The position numbers and the translations under genes were made by a program. The notes below the pieces were generated by a model. It made no database searches, was not told where the DNA came from, and saw only the letters and a program-made list of their open reading frames with translations. From Nocardia abscessus (GTDB taxonomy: Bacteria > Actinomycetota > Actinomycetes > Mycobacteriales > Mycobacteriaceae): a stretch of DNA of 64,000 nucleotides. This document shows positions 25,333-34,147 of the stretch, piece after piece. Each line of letters begins with the position of its first letter. Position 1 is the stretch's first letter. The stretch covers positions 1-64,000 of the forward strand of contig NZ_JADLQO010000007.1 in assembly GCF_015477775.1 (NCBI RefSeq). Direction: 5' to 3'.

Positions 25333-26495
25333 CAGCCCAGCATCCTTTCCGCGACGGCGACCTGCCGCGCCGCGATCCGGTCCCGCCACTGCTGCGGCGT
25401 GACGCGCGCCTGCTCGTAGAACGGCAAGCGAGCGGGCAGGTCGGCGACCGGCACCAGCTCCACGGTCGGCCCGTCGTCCGGTTTCATCTCCCGCGACAGC
25501 CGCTGCCAGCGGAACTGCAGGTATCCCCTGGCGTGCCCGGTGCGCTCGATCCAGTTGGCCAGACCGGGGTCGCGCTCGCTGACCACCAGCCGGATCACCC
25601 CGTCCGGATCCACGTGCGCCTGGTCGGCGGTGAGGCTGGTCTGGTGGTTGATGTAGTCCAGCGACAGGTACCACATGCTGCCGAGCTGGAAGCCCTGATA
25701 GGGGGCGTCGGATTTCGGCACCGTGATGATCATGGCCTGGTCGTCGTCCAGCTCGTAGTGACCGACCGAGGAGAACTGCGTGCTCAGCCCGCCCGGCGTC
25801 GGCCTTGGCTCGGTCAGCGTGTTCACCGGCAGGTTCAGGTAGAACCACTCCGGGAAGGCGAGGAAGGTCTGCAACCGCGACACCAGCATCTTGCCCGCTA
25901 CGCCGTACCGCTTGGTCAGCACGTCCTTGGTCAGCGGCGGCGGCGCGTCACCGATCCGGTCGGCCCGCTGGATGCGGATCGTGCCCGCCTTCTCGGTCGC
26001 CCAATCGCTGTGGACCTCGCGAACCACGAGCATCGCCGCGTCGGCGCCCAGGTGCACGTAACCGGGACGCGCTTCGCCCGGCCCGAACCGTATCTCGTAG
26101 GAACCGTCCGGGCGGATGTCGAGCTCGCGGTCGTCGAAGGCGGTGAGGCTGTCGGGCACGTCCACCGGCGAATAGTTGCCGTTGAGCACCTGGAAGCTCA
26201 GGTCGCGGGTGGTGCCGCGCGTGCCGGTCACCACGTATTCCGCGTCCGGCCGCAGATAGGAGTGGAAGTAGAGGGTGTCGGGGTTGTCCAGGCCCATCTT
26301 GGTGTAGGGACCGGTGGACATCACGAAGAACGGGAAGTCCCGCTCGTAGGCCCAGGCCATCTGCAACGACGCGCGGATGCTGCCCGCCAGGTAGTCGTAG
26401 CCCTCGACGAGGTCCTGTTCGGTGCGGATGTGCGCGGCTCCGGTGATGATCTGCTCGGCGGCGGCGATGGCGTCCGCGAACGGCTGTGTCAGCAA
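25332..26495 (-). CDS. DUF1214-domain protein (Rv3531c-like)
   Basis: A protein of about 387 residues with a C-terminal DUF1214 region (NLPVNTLTEPRPT and MWYLSLDYINHQTSLTADQA, ending in WIERTGHARGYLQFRWQR). There is no signal peptide. I chose TTG at 26495 because GGAGAG lies 6 bases upstream. An ATG at 26543 would place the operator palindrome 26520-26538 inside the coding region. First gene of a three-gene operon with the SDR and sulfotransferase. Function unknown. Confidence 0.78.
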   Translation of the reverse strand: MLTQPFADAIAAAEQIITGAAHIRTEQDLVEGYDYLAGSIRASLQMAWAYERDFPFFVMSTGPYTKMGLDNPDTLYFHSYLRPDAEYVVTGTRGTTRDLSFQVLNGNYSPVDVPDSLTAFDDRELDIRPDGSYEIRFGPGEARPGYVHLGADAAMLVVREVHSDWATEKAGTIRIQRADRIGDAPPPLTKDVLTKRYGVAGKMLVSRLQTFLAFPEWFYLNLPVNTLTEPRPTPGGLSTQFSSVGHYELDDDQAMIITVPKSDAPYQGFQLGSMWYLSLDYINHQTSLTADQAHVDPDGVIRLVVSERDPGLANWIERTGHARGYLQFRWQRLSREMKPDDGPTVELVPVADLPARLPFYEQARVTPQQWRDRIAARQVAVAERMLG

Positions 26496-26519
26496 GAGGC
26501 TCTCTCCGGTGTTCCAAAT

Positions 26520-26538
26520 ATGTACCACTCTGGTACAT
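26520..26538. promoter_or_regulatory. Perfect 8-bp inverted repeat, probable IclR operator
   Basis: ATGTACCA and TGGTACAT are separated by CTC. The palindrome lies between the DUF1214 operon (25 bases upstream of its TTG) and the iclR gene (42 bases upstream of its ATG). It is well placed to regulate both directions. The divergent IclR protein is the obvious candidate ligand-dependent binder. Confidence 0.62.
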
Positions 26539-26555
26539 TTCAATTAAGGAAAGAT

Positions 26556-26569
26556 TAGAACGTGTTCTA
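26556..26569. promoter_or_regulatory. KstR-type operator TAGAACGTGTTCTA
   Basis: This matches exactly the TnnAACnnGTTnnA consensus of KstR, the TetR repressor of cholesterol catabolism in mycolata. It lies in the same divergent promoter region, 10 bases before the iclR start codon and close to its ribosome site. A weaker copy sits at 27474-27487. Confidence 0.65.
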
Positions 26570-26579
26570 GGAGTGGTCA

Positions 26580-27488
26580 ATGGTCTCGAGGGTCGGCCGT
26601 CGGTCCGCGCCCACCGCACGAGTGGTTCAGGTCCTGGATTTCTTCGTCGAACAGCGCGGGAAACGCTTCGGACTCTCCGAGCTCGCCCGCGAGCTCGATC
26701 TGGCCAAACCGACCTGCCTGGGCATCCTCACCGAGCTGACCTCGGGCGGCTACCTGATGCGCGACGCCGACACCCGCACCTACGGGCTCGGACCGGCGCT
26801 GATCGCGGCTGGGCGGGTGGCGCAGGACAGCTTCGCCATCTCCGCGCTCGCCCGCGTCGAGCTGGAGAAACTCTCCACGCAGTACCACACGACCTGCACG
26901 GCGTCGGCCGTCGTCGGCGAGCAGATCATGGTGCTGGAGAGCACCGGACCAGGCCTGGTGAAGGTGGGCGCGGCCTACCACTTCGCGCCGCCGGTCGGCC
27001 TGATGTACGTGCTCTGGGACACCGACGCGGCGTTCGACGCCTGGCTCGCCAAGCCGCCCGCAGTGCCGCTGCGCCAGGACGAAGCGCGCTTGCGCCAGGT
27101 GCTCGCCGAATGCCGTGAGCGCGGATTCCTGGTGGAGAGCATGACCACGGCCGGGCGGCGGCTGTACTCGCTGCTGGCCGGAGTCGCCGACCGCGATCTA
27201 CCTCCCGAGCTGCGCGAACTGGTCGGCGAGCTGGTGACCAGCCTCGGCGAGCGGGTATATCTGGGCTCGGACCTGCGGCCGCGCAAAGAACACGCGGTGA
27301 GCCTGCTCGCCGCCCCGACCTACGACGGCGACGGCAGGCAGAACATGGTGCTCACGATGTACGTCGGCCGCTCCATCACCGGTGCCGAGATCGCCCGCCG
27401 CGGCAGCGCGCTGGTCGCCGCCGCCGACGCGGTGACGGCGAACTCCGGGGGGCACAAACCATTGACCGACAACCGAAACGTGTTCTAG
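26580..27488 (+). CDS. IclR-family transcriptional regulator
   Basis: A 302-residue IclR protein. The N-terminal winged helix reads FGLSELARELDLAKPTCLGI followed by LTEL, and the C-terminal effector-binding domain contains TCTASAVVGEQIMVLEST and ECRERGFLVES. The ATG at 26580 follows AGGAG. It is divergent from the DUF1214 operon and precedes cysD by 9 bases, so it may share a transcript with cysD-cysNC. It likely senses an aromatic or lipid-derived effector. Confidence 0.88.
   Translation: MVSRVGRRSAPTARVVQVLDFFVEQRGKRFGLSELARELDLAKPTCLGILTELTSGGYLMRDADTRTYGLGPALIAAGRVAQDSFAISALARVELEKLSTQYHTTCTASAVVGEQIMVLESTGPGLVKVGAAYHFAPPVGLMYVLWDTDAAFDAWLAKPPAVPLRQDEARLRQVLAECRERGFLVESMTTAGRRLYSLLAGVADRDLPPELRELVGELVTSLGERVYLGSDLRPRKEHAVSLLAAPTYDGDGRQNMVLTMYVGRSITGAEIARRGSALVAAADAVTANSGGHKPLTDNRNVF
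27474..27487. promoter_or_regulatory. Degenerate KstR-like motif before cysD
   Basis: CGAAACGTGTTCTA fits TnnAACnnGTTnnA except for the first base. It overlaps the last codons of iclR and lies 10 bases before the cysD GTG. It repeats the ACGTGTTCTAG core seen at 26561-26570. It could be chance or a second, weaker site. Confidence 0.35.
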
Positions 27489-27497
27489 TTTTGCGGT

Positions 27498-28430
27498 GTG
27501 AGCCAGTACGCGAAGTCGACGGCGAGCACCTACGAGCTGCCCCATCTGGACGCACTCGAGGCCGAGTCGGCGCATATATTCCGTGAAGTGGCAGCGACAT
27601 TCGAGCGCCCGGTGTTGCTGTTCTCCGGCGGCAAGGACTCGGTGGTGATGCTGCACCTGGCGGCGAAGGCCTTCTGGCCCGCGCCGCTGCCGTTCCCGGT
27701 GCTGCACATCGACACCGGGCACAATTTCGACGAGGTGATCGCCTACCGCGACGAGACGGTGGCGCGCCTGAGCCTGCGCCTGGTCGTCGGGCAGGTCCAG
27801 GACGACATCGATGCGGGTCGGGTGGTCGAGGAAACCGGGCCACGCGCCTCCCGCAACCGGTTGCAGACGACGACGCTGCTGCGCTCGATCCAGGAAGGGG
27901 CCTTCGACGCGGTCTTCGGCGGCGCGCGGCGCGACGAGGAGAAGGCCCGCGCCAAGGAACGGGTGTTCAGCTTCCGCGACGAGTACGGCCAGTGGGACCC
28001 GCGCAGGCAACGCCCCGAGCTGTGGAACCTCTACAACGGCAGGCACCGGCCCGGCGAGCACATCCGGGTGTTCCCGCTGTCGAACTGGACCGAGCTGGAC
28101 ATCTGGAGCTACATCGCCGCCGAGGGCATCGAACTGCCCCCGCTCTACTACGCGCACCGCAGGCCGGTGGTGCAGCGCGACGGAATGCTGTTGGCGCACA
28201 CCCGCTTTCTCCACCTGCTCGACGGCGAGCAGCCCTACGAGGCCACCGTGCGTTTCCGCACGGTCGGCGACGCGACGTGCACCGGCTGCGTCGAATCCAC
28301 GGCAGCCACACCCGCGGAGGTGGTCGCCGAGGTCGCCGCGGCGCGGGTCACCGAGCGCGGCGCCACCCGCGCCGACGACCGCATCTCCGAGGCAGGCATG
28401 GAAGACCGCAAACGCGAAGGCTACTTCTGA
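27498..28430 (+). CDS. cysD: Sulfate adenylyltransferase subunit 2
   Basis: A 310-residue small subunit of ATP sulfurylase, making adenylylsulfate (APS) from ATP and sulfate. The PP-loop is FSGGKDS at 43-48. HIDTGHNFDEVIAYRDE, FGGARRDEEKARAKER and the closing DRISEAGMEDRKREGYF are characteristic. It starts with GTG at 27498. The cysNC gene follows with a one-base overlap. Its place beside a sulfotransferase operon suggests a link to sulfation as well as cysteine synthesis. Confidence 0.96.
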   Translation: MSQYAKSTASTYELPHLDALEAESAHIFREVAATFERPVLLFSGGKDSVVMLHLAAKAFWPAPLPFPVLHIDTGHNFDEVIAYRDETVARLSLRLVVGQVQDDIDAGRVVEETGPRASRNRLQTTTLLRSIQEGAFDAVFGGARRDEEKARAKERVFSFRDEYGQWDPRRQRPELWNLYNGRHRPGEHIRVFPLSNWTELDIWSYIAAEGIELPPLYYAHRRPVVQRDGMLLAHTRFLHLLDGEQPYEATVRFRTVGDATCTGCVESTAATPAEVVAEVAAARVTERGATRADDRISEAGMEDRKREGYF

Positions 28431-30265
28431 TGACGACCACACTGTTGCGCCTGGCTACCGCGGGCAGCGTCGACGACGGCAAGTCGACGCTGATCGGCAG
28501 GCTGCTGTTCGACTCCAAGACGCTGTTCACCGATCAGCTCGCCGCGGTGGAGCGCACCAGCCGCGACCGCGGCGACGACTATCCCAACCTGGCCCTGCTC
28601 ACCGACGGTCTGCGCGCCGAACGCGAACAGGGCATCACCATCGACGTGGCACATCGCTATTTCGCCACGCCCAGAAGGAAATTCATCATCGCGGACACGC
28701 CGGGGCACGTGCAGTACACCCGGAACATGGTGACCGGCGCTTCCACCGCCGACCTGGCGCTGATCCTGGTGGACGCCCGCAAGGGCGTGGTGGAGCAGAC
28801 CCGGCGGCACGCGTTCCTGGCCGGCCTGCTCGGCATTCCGCACCTGGTGCTGTGCGTGAACAAGATGGACCTGGTGGACTGGTCGCAGGAGCGGTTCGAG
28901 GAGGTCCGGGAGGAGTTCGCGCGGTGGGCCTCCAAACTGGACGTCTCCGACCTGACCTTCGTGCCGGTGTCGGCGCTGCACGGCGACAACATCGTGCACC
29001 GTGGGGCGAGCATGCCGTGGTACGAGGGCACTCCCCTGCTGCACCATCTGGAAGAGGTGCACATCGCCTCCGACCGCAACCTGATCGACTCGCGTTTCCC
29101 GGTGCAGTACGTCACCCGCAACCACGCGCAGGACTTCCGCGGTTACGCGGGCACCGTCGCGGGCGGGGTCTTCAAACCCGGCGACGAAGTGGCGGTGCTG
29201 CCGTCGGGCTTCACCACCACGGTGGAGGCGATCTGGGGTCCGGGCGGAGTGCCGGTCGCGGAGGCTTTCCCGCCGCAGGCGGTCACCATTCAGCTCGCCG
29301 ACGAGTTGGACATCTCCCGCGGTGACCTGATCTGCCGTCCGAACAATCGCCCGACCGCAGGCCGTGATCTCGACGCGATGGTGTGCTGGTTCGCCGAGGA
29401 CACTCAGCTGACCCCTGGCGCGACCTACACCCTCCGGCACACCACACGCGCGGCCACTGCCGAGGTGCGCTCCTTGGACTACCGGCTGGACGTCAACACC
29501 CTGCACCGCGACGAGCACGCGCAGTCGTTGTCGCTCAACGAGATCGGCCGCGTCCAACTGCGCACCCGACAGCCCCTGCTGTTCGACCCGTACCGCCGCA
29601 ACCGCGCCACCGGCAGTTTCATCCTCGTCGACGACACCACCAACAACACCGTCGCCGCGGGCATGATCACCGGCCCGAGCCTGCCCTCCTCGCGGGTGGT
29701 CTGGCACTCCACCGCCGTCGAACGCGACGAGCGCGCCACCCGCGGCCTGACGGTCTGGCTGACCGGCCTGTCCGGCTCCGGAAAGTCCACCGTCGCCGTG
29801 GAATTGGAGCGCAGATTGGTGGCCGCGGGCCGCCCGGCATTCCTCCTCGACGGCGACAACCTGCGCCACGGCCTCAACTCGGATCTCGGCTTCAGCGCGG
29901 CCGACCGGGAAGAGAACGTCCGCCGCGTCGGCGAAGTGGCGAAACTGTTCGCCGACGCCGGTGTAGTCGCGGTGGTTTCGCTGATCAGCCCGTACCGTGC
30001 CGACCGTGACCGCGTCCGCGCCGCACACGAGGCGGCGGGCATCCCGTTCCTGGAAGTGTTCGTCGACACGCCCCTGGCGGTCTGCGAGGCCCGCGACCCC
30101 AAGGGCATGTACGCCAAGGCCCGCGCGGGTGAGATCCGCGGCTTCACCGGCATCGACGACCCGTACGAAGCGCCGACCGAAGCCGAGATCGTCCTGCGGC
30201 CCGACCACGGCGACCCCACGTCGATGGCCGCGACGATCATCGCGCGACTGAACCGGTTGGAGTGA
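28430..30265 (+). CDS. cysNC: Bifunctional sulfate adenylyltransferase subunit 1 / APS kinase
   Basis: A 611-residue fusion. Residues 1 to about 430 are the CysN GTPase: G1 GSVDDGKST, DTPGHVQYT, NKMD, and beta-barrel domains. From about 437 the CysC kinase follows with Walker A GLSGSGKST near 446, LDGDNLRHGLNSDLGF and KGMYAKARAGEI. CysN drives APS formation with CysD by GTP hydrolysis, and CysC phosphorylates APS to PAPS. This fusion is the usual form in mycolata. PAPS is the donor for the sulfotransferase at 23383. Confidence 0.96.
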   Translation: MTTTLLRLATAGSVDDGKSTLIGRLLFDSKTLFTDQLAAVERTSRDRGDDYPNLALLTDGLRAEREQGITIDVAHRYFATPRRKFIIADTPGHVQYTRNMVTGASTADLALILVDARKGVVEQTRRHAFLAGLLGIPHLVLCVNKMDLVDWSQERFEEVREEFARWASKLDVSDLTFVPVSALHGDNIVHRGASMPWYEGTPLLHHLEEVHIASDRNLIDSRFPVQYVTRNHAQDFRGYAGTVAGGVFKPGDEVAVLPSGFTTTVEAIWGPGGVPVAEAFPPQAVTIQLADELDISRGDLICRPNNRPTAGRDLDAMVCWFAEDTQLTPGATYTLRHTTRAATAEVRSLDYRLDVNTLHRDEHAQSLSLNEIGRVQLRTRQPLLFDPYRRNRATGSFILVDDTTNNTVAAGMITGPSLPSSRVVWHSTAVERDERATRGLTVWLTGLSGSGKSTVAVELERRLVAAGRPAFLLDGDNLRHGLNSDLGFSAADREENVRRVGEVAKLFADAGVVAVVSLISPYRADRDRVRAAHEAAGIPFLEVFVDTPLAVCEARDPKGMYAKARAGEIRGFTGIDDPYEAPTEAEIVLRPDHGDPTSMAATIIARLNRLE

Positions 30266-30299
30266 TCCGGTATCGGCGCTGGGTAGCGCGGGCGGGCTC

Positions 30300-30346
30300 G
30301 CGGGACGCATCCGAAAACTGAAGTCGACCTCGGTGATGCGTCCCGC
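30300..30346 (+). terminator. Terminator-like 12-bp inverted repeat after cysNC
   Basis: GCGGGACGCATC (30300-30311) and GATGCGTCCCGC (30335-30346) are perfect complements around a 23-base loop, 35 bases after the cysNC stop. There is no clear T-tract, as is common in actinomycete terminators. The rest of 30266-30551 shows no gene. Confidence 0.55.
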
Positions 30347-30551
30347 TCGGGACCAGAGGGCGGGGAAGCACGGACCGAGCGACCATGTCATCTGCGTGGC
30401 CGGTAGTGATGCCGAGTCTCGTGCTGAGCCGGTCACCGCGAACGGTGTAGCCAAACTCCGCGTGGCCCGCCTCCGCGCGAGGCGACCTCACATAGGCGAC
30501 AAGTCGGCGCCGACCCGGCCGACGCGGTCACGTCGCAGGTCGTGCGCTGAT

Positions 30552-30809
30552 TCAGTGCACTATGTCCGTACTCGCAACGACATACCGCATGCGGTCAGTG
30601 TTGTGTGGCTCCCATTCGAGGTCGACGACCGTCGCGTCACCGACCTGTTCGACGAGATGCACGCCGATCTCCACCGGCACTGGATAGGCCGGATTCGAGC
30701 CCAAGTCGTCGGGTGCGCCGAAGATCCACACCTTGTCGATCAAGCTGTGCGTCACACCGTCGGCATCGGTGAACTCGACCTCGATGACGCCCGGCTGAGT
30801 ATCCGACAC
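30552..30809 (-). CDS. Small hypothetical protein, 85 residues
   Basis: Acidic, predicted mostly beta: GVIEVEFTDADGVTHSLIDK and VVDLEWEPH. It has no membrane segment. It resembles small uncharacterised actinobacterial proteins often seen with EVEFTDADG openings. It is divergent from the hypothetical gene at 30885. Base composition is less GC-biased than the flanking metabolic genes. Confidence 0.58.
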   Translation of the reverse strand: MSDTQPGVIEVEFTDADGVTHSLIDKVWIFGAPDDLGSNPAYPVPVEIGVHLVEQVGDATVVDLEWEPHNTDRMRYVVASTDIVH

Positions 30810-30884
30810 CCGACGCCACCTCCATCAGTTCCCTGTGACCATCGTCCAACAGTGGATCTCGGATGACGTCATTATTCGCTGGTC

Positions 30885-31697
30885 GTGATCGTGTCATCTT
30901 GGCAGGATCGCATCGTGGTCCCTATTTCCGATGTTTCCGCGCTCGAAGCGTGGCTTGAAGAGCGCCGCGGCTTCGAGGACGGCCACCTGGCACGGGTTGC
31001 GCAGTCACCCGACGGTGCGGTCACCCTCGAGTTCGAAGAGTATGTCGAGTGGGGACCGCGGCCGGGAGATGTCTCGACGATCGATGTGTACGAACTGGTG
31101 GCCGACGCTCCGGTCGAGTTCGAGGCATCCGCCGCGCCTGGTCCCGACCACTACCTGCAAGGGGTCGAAACCGCCGACCTCGGTGGGCTTCTGGTCATTC
31201 ACATCCACATCGACCTTGGGCGGATTCGACTGGTCGTCGACGAGGTGCGGGTTCGACATGTCGCGACGGTGCGGCGCCGCACCGAGCCGTGGGTGTCAGA
31301 CGAGTTCACTGTCATGGCCGATGCCCGGCACGATGATCGGTTCTGGTCCACTCAGGTCAGCGAGGTGCTGGGAACGCGGGTCGTGTGGAGGGTCCTCGGT
31401 GGTCGTACACCACGGGAAGCAGGGCTGGACACAGACGGGTGTTTCTTACAGACCCCGCCTCGATTAGCGGAGATGGACCACGGTGTCTTCTGTCTGCGCC
31501 ACCCCACCGGCCGAGTAACCATGCGCCGCTACGGTGACGACGACGCGGACCTGTGGCGGGCGGTCCAACTGGTCGCAGCCGACTTCGACAGGATCGAATC
31601 GGGCAACTGCGTCTTCGACTCAGCCGACTGGGTGTCCTACCTGACCACGAACCAGTTCCCGCTTGACGAACGGTTGCGAGACATTCGGCCGACCTGA
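30885..31697 (+). CDS. Hypothetical protein, up to 270 residues
   Basis: Not recognised. The N-terminal half is acidic and beta-rich (AVTLEFEEYVEWGPRPGD, GGLLVIHIHIDLGRIRLVVD). The C-terminal half contains GVFCLRHPTGRVTMRRYGDD. The start is uncertain: GTG at 30885, 30891 or 30915. There are no transmembrane segments. It lies in the lower-GC accessory stretch after cysNC. Confidence 0.5.
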   Translation: MIVSSWQDRIVVPISDVSALEAWLEERRGFEDGHLARVAQSPDGAVTLEFEEYVEWGPRPGDVSTIDVYELVADAPVEFEASAAPGPDHYLQGVETADLGGLLVIHIHIDLGRIRLVVDEVRVRHVATVRRRTEPWVSDEFTVMADARHDDRFWSTQVSEVLGTRVVWRVLGGRTPREAGLDTDGCFLQTPPRLAEMDHGVFCLRHPTGRVTMRRYGDDDADLWRAVQLVAADFDRIESGNCVFDSADWVSYLTTNQFPLDERLRDIRPT

Positions 31698-31868
31698 GCC
31701 ATCGAAGCGGCCCGACTCGCGTCGGTGTACGAACAGGCCCGGATCCGATACACGCTCATGCCGCTTACTGCGCGGGGCACACAGGTGCACTCGCGCGTAC
31801 GCCGGTTAAGAGTCGCGGCGTTTCGAGAACTCACACAGCTCGGCCGAATACTTCATCCTCGATGACAC

Positions 31869-31895
31869 GACTTCATCCTCCTCGAGGACGAAGTC
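31869..31895 (-). terminator. Hairpin downstream of the Fe/2OG oxygenase gene
   Basis: A 27-base near-perfect palindrome with arms GACTTCATCCTC and GAGGACGAAGTC, one mismatch and a 3-base loop. It lies about 20 bases after the stop of the minus-strand oxygenase gene, so it is a likely terminator. The left arm is also repeated directly as ACTTCATCCTC about 18 bases upstream on the plus strand. Confidence 0.5.
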
Positions 31896-31916
31896 CGGAT
31901 TGTCGGGAACCCTGGA

Positions 31917-32900
31917 TCATCGAGTGAGGATGTATCCGTCGTCTGGCCGGTGATCGCGGGAGCGGCGCAGGTCGGCGATGGCGAACGTGCGTTGCAACCA
32001 GCGGTCCGCGCCGTCGTAGCGAGGTCGGAATGCGGTGCGGCCGTGGACGGTGACTCGGTTGTCGAGAATGGCCAGGTCGCCGGGTGTCAGCACCGTGGTG
32101 CGGGAGACAGCGTCGCAGGCTAGGCCGAATTCGTTCAGCGCTGCCTCGGCGCGCGGCGTCAGCGCGGTCGTCGCGATCGTGGCCATCCGGATGTCGGGGT
32201 CGTCGATAGCGCCGGACAGCAGCGGCTGCGGCGAGCGCGCGGCGTTGTCCGAGGGGAAAGAGGGCGGCGGTGCGGTGATGAATTCTGGTGCGAACAGCGT
32301 TTCCCGGGCCCCTGTGCTGAGCAGGGGCAGTGCTCGACGAATACAGGCGGTACGCAGACCGGCGACCCGGTCGTGGTCGCCACGAAGGCACAGCAGCAGC
32401 ACATAGTCGGGTTCATGCAGGTGGAAAGCGTTCTCGTTGTGGAAGGTCAGCAACACCGAACCGGCGTTGCCCGAGAATGATTCCTTGCCTCGCACCGGTA
32501 CGACGTCCTGCACGAGAGCCCCGGACTTCTCGGCCAGATAGGCGATCGGGTCACCGAGTCCGCAGGCGATCATGGTGAGTACGGCAGCGGAGACGACCGC
32601 CGCACGCTGCACCGAATCCGGTGTCGAGGGTGTGGCGGGCAGCATCGTCTCGTCAACCGGCAGGCCGTGGATCACCAGTGACCCGAGCGGTCCCGAGTGT
32701 CGGCGGAACTGCCGAACACCGCGACGCAGCCTCAGCGGTAACGCATCCCAGCAATGACGGGCCCGCGCGACCCACGCAGGGTCGTCCACCCGGTCCTGAT
32801 CTCCCGTGCACAAGGTACGAGCGAGTCGGTCGATCTCGGTTGTGTCAGTTGGGTTCAACTCCAGGTCTGCGAAGTCGACGGTGTCAACGATTTCGTGCAT
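31917..32900 (-). CDS. Fe(II)/2-oxoglutarate oxygenase, VioC/AsnO (clavaminate synthase-like)
   Basis: A 327-residue non-heme oxygenase. LTFHNENAFHLHEPDYVLLL is the family HxE iron motif (His154, Glu156), matching the FHTEMAYH block I recall from VioC. The distal His286 is in LDNRVTVHGRTAF, and the 2-oxoglutarate arginine about 18 residues on is in RWLQRTF. Relatives hydroxylate free or carrier-bound amino acids (Arg, Asn, Lys) in natural product pathways. ATG at 32900 follows GGGAGAGAG; a longer start at 32948 is less likely. It lies 77 bases after the unknown gene at 32978 and is probably co-transcribed. Confidence 0.85.
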   Translation of the reverse strand: MHEIVDTVDFADLELNPTDTTEIDRLARTLCTGDQDRVDDPAWVARARHCWDALPLRLRRGVRQFRRHSGPLGSLVIHGLPVDETMLPATPSTPDSVQRAAVVSAAVLTMIACGLGDPIAYLAEKSGALVQDVVPVRGKESFSGNAGSVLLTFHNENAFHLHEPDYVLLLCLRGDHDRVAGLRTACIRRALPLLSTGARETLFAPEFITAPPPSFPSDNAARSPQPLLSGAIDDPDIRMATIATTALTPRAEAALNEFGLACDAVSRTTVLTPGDLAILDNRVTVHGRTAFRPRYDGADRWLQRTFAIADLRRSRDHRPDDGYILTR

Positions 32901-32977
32901 CGACGCTCTCTCCCGGTTCAGCACATCAGCGGCAGGGCAACTGTTCACAGATCGAGGTGGCGCAGCACGTCGGAGTG

Positions 32978-34147
32978 TTATCCGTGCCGTAGGGCTGACA
33001 CGGCGTCGGCGACGTAGTGGTCCCCGAATCGGATCAACGGTGCGTACTGGGCAGCCCGCCGATGCCGCATCAGCCGGAGTTCGCCGACAGCGTTTTCCGG
33101 GCCGGTCGCCGTCTGCGCGATGGAGCGGCGTAGTCGGACCATCGAATAGGCAAGGGTGACATGGCGTTCGCTGTCGATGAGGTCCGCCTCGAGCAGCGCG
33201 TCCCTGGCATAGGCGAGTTCCGGATCGCGCGCAACCAACCGCTCGTAGGTGTCGGGCACAGCTTTGAGGAGGTCTTTCATCGCGGCGCGGAACGTCTTGT
33301 AGCCCCGGTGCTGTCGGCCACTCAGCGGGGTCGCAACCTCTGGCGGCTGCATGGTGGGGCGGACGGTCGCCAAATAGTAGTCCACCGGAATCGTGCTGGC
33401 GTGAATCATCGCCGCGGGAAAACCCCGCACGTAGGTGGTCGCGTGTTCGAGCCGTGCCAGCGCAGCATCACCCGCACCGTGGCGCAGATGATGCGCGGCG
33501 TCGGTCACCGCGACCGCGGCGCAGATGTTGAACAGAACGTGGACCTGGTGCCCGATGAGCCATCGGGCTGTCCACTCGTCCTCCAACGAAACTCCGTCAG
33601 GTATCTCGGGAATGGTCACGACGTCAAGGGACTGTCCGTCGTCCCCTGCGGCGCCGGTAAGGTCGAGTACGGCCTGCCGCATACCCGCGACCTCCACCGC
33701 CAAATCGGCACCCGACAGCGGGGCGCTGCAAAGGTCCCGCACACCTCGATGGATGACCAGAACGCCGTGCAGGGCTGCCTGCTGATCGGACAAGTCCACC
33801 TCACGGACTCGGAAAAACGACTGACTCACCGACTCGGCAGGCAAATCCTCGCCAACCACCGGCCCGGCCTCCGCCGCGATAGCGCCGACCAACCTGTCGG
33901 CCGCAGCAGCTGCCCGCTGTAGCGCTGCGGTGCGCTCGACCGGACCGGCATGGGTCGGGACCGCGGCCAATGCCACCGCAGTCCGTTGCGCCTCAGCCTG
34001 TATCCGGGCGTTGAGATTCGGGGCGGTCCCCCCGACCCCAGGTCCACGGACAACAGCCACCGGTGGGTGCGGGACCGCCGCCGAGGTACGCATACCGCCA
34101 GAATATCCCAGGGCAAGATCTCCATGCGGGTGTTCGACCGCCGCCAT
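32978..34147 (-). CDS. Unrecognised helical protein, possibly PrnB-like (heme-dependent oxygenase superfamily)
   Basis: A 389-residue, mainly helical protein with a Pro-rich N-terminus. The block SRQ..: VDYYLATVRPTMQPPEVATP followed by SGRQHRGYKTFRAAM resembles the order of elements in PrnB-type proteins, where a YxxLRP segment precedes helices ending in an ExxH pattern; here LIDSERHVTLAY. Candidate heme-ligand histidines lie in RWLIGHQVHVLFN and AAMIHAST. The match is from memory and weak. ATG at 34147 or 34093 could be the start. It is first in an apparent operon with the Fe/2OG oxygenase. Confidence 0.5.
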   Translation of the reverse strand: MAAVEHPHGDLALGYSGGMRTSAAVPHPPVAVVRGPGVGGTAPNLNARIQAEAQRTAVALAAVPTHAGPVERTAALQRAAAAADRLVGAIAAEAGPVVGEDLPAESVSQSFFRVREVDLSDQQAALHGVLVIHRGVRDLCSAPLSGADLAVEVAGMRQAVLDLTGAAGDDGQSLDVVTIPEIPDGVSLEDEWTARWLIGHQVHVLFNICAAVAVTDAAHHLRHGAGDAALARLEHATTYVRGFPAAMIHASTIPVDYYLATVRPTMQPPEVATPLSGRQHRGYKTFRAAMKDLLKAVPDTYERLVARDPELAYARDALLEADLIDSERHVTLAYSMVRLRRSIAQTATGPENAVGELRLMRHRRAAQYAPLIRFGDHYVADAVSALRHG

